Source: Glaciecola sp965660625
GTDB taxonomy: Bacteria > Pseudomonadota > Gammaproteobacteria > Enterobacterales > Alteromonadaceae
Assembly: GCA_965660625.1 (NCBI GenBank)
Contig: CBFIAR010000001.1
Span: 434,001-498,000, forward strand
Direction: 5' to 3'
Length of the DNA stretch: 64,000 nucleotides
The notes under the pieces are model-generated. The model was not told where the DNA came from. It ran no database searches and saw nothing but the letters and a program-made list of their open reading frames with translations. The translations under genes were made by a program, and so were the position numbers. This document shows positions 62,363 through 64,000 of the stretch, one piece after another; the stretch's first letter is position 1, and every line of letters starts with the position of its first letter.

Positions 62363-63481
62363 ATGAGTCGCTTTAAGCCACAGGATAATTTGCTGGGTCA
62401 GGCCAATAGCTTTATGGAAGTATTGGAACAAGTCTCCCAAATAGCGCCGCTAAATAAACCTGTTTTAGTCATAGGGGAGCGCGGAACTGGGAAAGAATTG
62501 ATCGCTGCAAGACTTCATTTTCTCTCCCATCGTTGGGAACAAAACTACGTCAAACTTAATTGTGCCGCCTTGAATGACAGTTTGCTTGAGAGTGAGCTAT
62601 TTGGTTATGAAGCAGGTGCCTTTACGGGCGCAGCAAAACGTCGAGAAGGCCGATTTGAATATGCCGATAATGGCACAATGTTTTTAGATGAACTTGCGAA
62701 TACATCGGCGCTAGTGCAAGAGAAGTTGCTGCGTGTCATTGAATATGGTGAATTTGAGCGGGTCGGTGGCACGCGAACAGTAAAAGTGGATGTTCGTTTG
62801 GTCGCGGCAACTAATGAAGATTTACCCACCCTAGCAGAACAGGGTGAGTTTCGTGCCGATTTGCTTGACCGTCTTGCCTTCGACGTCATTACTATCCCCC
62901 CACTTAGACATCGGCAAGAAGATATCATGATGCTTGCGGAACATTTTGCGATCAATATGGCACGCGAGCTAGAAATGGAATTATTCAGCGGCTTTACGGC
63001 AAAAGCCAAAAAGACCTTATTAGAGTATGAGTGGCCTGGTAACGTTCGTGAATTAAAAAACGTCATTGAACGCGCCGTTTACCGAAATAACCCAAACTTA
63101 CCCGTGCATGAAATTGTGGTAAACCCATTCTTGTCAGAGTTTCGTCCACAAACACGCACAAGAATCCCAGCCTCTGCAGAAACCATAAGTGCAGCAGCCC
63201 AGGGTTCAGCTCCCATTGATAATAACAATTTGGTTGACGCAATTGGACACACTGGCGATGAAGCAATGACAACGGCATTAGCGCAAACAAAAGAGCAGGT
63301 TTTTAATTTTCCTATTGATTTAAAAGAACAATCACAAGATTTTGAAATTCATATGCTGAATAGTGCGCTGAAAGAAGCACAATTTAATCAGAAAAAAACT
63401 GCAGAAAAGCTTTCATTGACGTATCATCAATTGAGAGGATATTTAAAGAAATACAACCTGTTAGATAAAGCCGACGAATAA
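62363..63481 (+). CDS. pspF: PspF sigma-54 activator
   Basis: 372 residues (E. coli 325). AAA+ domain with Walker A GERGTGKE at 38-45 and GAFTGA at 85-90, so it contacts sigma-54. It has no N-terminal receiver domain, as expected of PspF, which is held off by PspA. C-terminal Fis-type HTH (KKTAEKLSLTYHQLRGYLKK). A linker at about 260-320, longer than in E. coli, explains the extra length. Divergent from pspA; AAGG precedes the ATG. Confidence 0.96.
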   Translation: MSRFKPQDNLLGQANSFMEVLEQVSQIAPLNKPVLVIGERGTGKELIAARLHFLSHRWEQNYVKLNCAALNDSLLESELFGYEAGAFTGAAKRREGRFEYADNGTMFLDELANTSALVQEKLLRVIEYGEFERVGGTRTVKVDVRLVAATNEDLPTLAEQGEFRADLLDRLAFDVITIPPLRHRQEDIMMLAEHFAINMARELEMELFSGFTAKAKKTLLEYEWPGNVRELKNVIERAVYRNNPNLPVHEIVVNPFLSEFRPQTRTRIPASAETISAAAQGSAPIDNNNLVDAIGHTGDEAMTTALAQTKEQVFNFPIDLKEQSQDFEIHMLNSALKEAQFNQKKTAEKLSLTYHQLRGYLKKYNLLDKADE

Positions 63482-64000
63482 TGAATCTGAATCAGCAGCC
63501 AGCTATCATCAAAAATACTTTATTACTGAGTTGCAGTGTAATATTGCTGTTGGGCTGTTCGCAGCAAGCAACACAGATAACAAAATCGGGCATTACCTTT
63601 TGTTCTGAAAGTAGTCCAGCCTCATTTAATCCGCAGTTGGACACATCAAGCACCACAGCAGACGCATCTTCGCACCAAGTGTATGACCGGCTCCTTGAAT
63701 TCAATACCGAAAACGGTGAAATAGAGCCCGGTTTGGCCAGCAGTTGGTTGGTTAGCAATGATGGCCTCAACTACACATTTCAATTGCGCAAAGGCGTCAA
63801 ATTTCATGATACGGCGTACTTCACACCTTCCCGTAACTTTAACGCAGACGACGTTATATTCAGCATTGACCGCTGGCGTGTTAATTCGCATCCTTACCAT
63901 GATGTATCGGGTGGGAATTATCCCTATTTTCAAAGCTTGGGATTGAAGAACACGATCAAAGACGTCATAAGGGTTAACGGTTACAGAGTAGAAATATCCT
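63481..64000 (+). CDS. sapA: Peptide ABC transporter substrate-binding lipoprotein SapA (5' part)
   Basis: Starts at ATG 63481, overlapping the pspF stop (TAATG), and runs off the window (about 173 codons seen). Lipobox LLGC, Cys26. The SBP_bac_5 domain begins ITFCSESSPASFNPQLD and has the conserved GLASSWLVSNDGLNYTFQLRKGVKFHD and FNADDVIFSIDRW. Position directly after pspF is that of sapA in E. coli and Vibrio. Binds peptides, including antimicrobial ones, for the SapBCDF importer. Confidence 0.9.
   Translation, partial: MNLNQQPAIIKNTLLLSCSVILLLGCSQQATQITKSGITFCSESSPASFNPQLDTSSTTADASSHQVYDRLLEFNTENGEIEPGLASSWLVSNDGLNYTFQLRKGVKFHDTAYFTPSRNFNADDVIFSIDRWRVNSHPYHDVSGGNYPYFQSLGLKNTIKDVIRVNGYRVEIS

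Noticed and set aside
1..64000. Mobile elements, integrons, prophage or CRISPR
   Set aside because: No transposase, integrase, phage gene, terminal repeats or spaced direct repeats were seen; gene order is core-like throughout.

Overview
The window is 64 kb of chromosomal core genome from a gammaproteobacterium, most likely a marine Alteromonadales (Alteromonadaceae-like). The evidence is conserved order around rsxABCDGE-nth, prfB-lysS, holD-rimI-prfC, aroC-prmB-smrB and psp/sap, a Na+-motor protein MotY next to rnt, a DUF3450/TtpC/ExbB2/ExbD2/TonB2/TPR energy module, two TonB-dependent receptors, leucine dehydrogenase and a PhhA/TyrR aromatic catabolism set. Base composition is moderately AT-rich throughout. 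No insertion sequence, prophage, integron or CRISPR array is visible.

Layout. 1-2017: the 5' part of uvrB overlaps a MATE efflux gene. 2018-2852: a long AT-rich gap with a cluster of three DnaA-box-like sites, followed by a strong promoter and two identical tRNA-Asn genes. 3287-9416: the translationally coupled Rsx/Rnf electron-transport operon ending in nth. 9450-14361: gloA, a glycerophosphodiesterase, motY/rnt, bfd (candidate Fur box), grxD and sodB. 14519-19705: a beta-propeller lipoprotein-like exported protein, an MFS carrier, aroC, prmB, smrB and a 42-residue DUF3149-like membrane protein. 19863-27598: a lytic transglycosylase lipoprotein, gshA, an M16 peptidase, an Hpt protein, an RluA-type synthase and a PanE-like reductase. 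27782-35863: the translation block lysS, prfB (with its programmed +1 frameshift), argS, prfC, rimI and holD. 36010: tRNA-Trp. 36156-40195: a TPP-riboswitch-controlled thiamine salvage operon (outer-membrane receptor, YkoF-like protein, PnuT, kinase). 40290-43303: a hotdog thioesterase, divergent tmcA, and a run of hairpins ending in a terminator. 43318-53197: the TonB2 system, a TPR-sulfotransferase and a large TonB-dependent receptor with an operator-like dyad. 53650-55898: a ComFB-like protein, 4.5S RNA, leucine dehydrogenase and a divergent Lrp regulator. 55916-60369: maiA, a fumarylacetoacetase-like gene, tyrR and phhA. 60606-64000: pspABC, divergent pspF and the start of sapA.

How it works together. 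Several groups form physiological modules: Rsx/Nth (redox control and repair), Bfd/GrxD/SodB (iron and oxidative stress), thiamine capture from outer membrane to phosphorylation, TonB2 energisation of large receptors, Phe/Tyr and Leu catabolism with local regulators, and membrane-stress response (PspF acting on a sigma-54 promoter).

I did not find a clearly undescribed multi-gene system. The observations most worth following are the DnaA-box cluster beside uvrB (a possible DARS1-like site), the hairpin series downstream of tmcA, the nested inverted repeat between aroC and the MFS gene, the operator-like dyad at the receptor promoter, and the variant catalytic motif in the thiamine-operon kinase.
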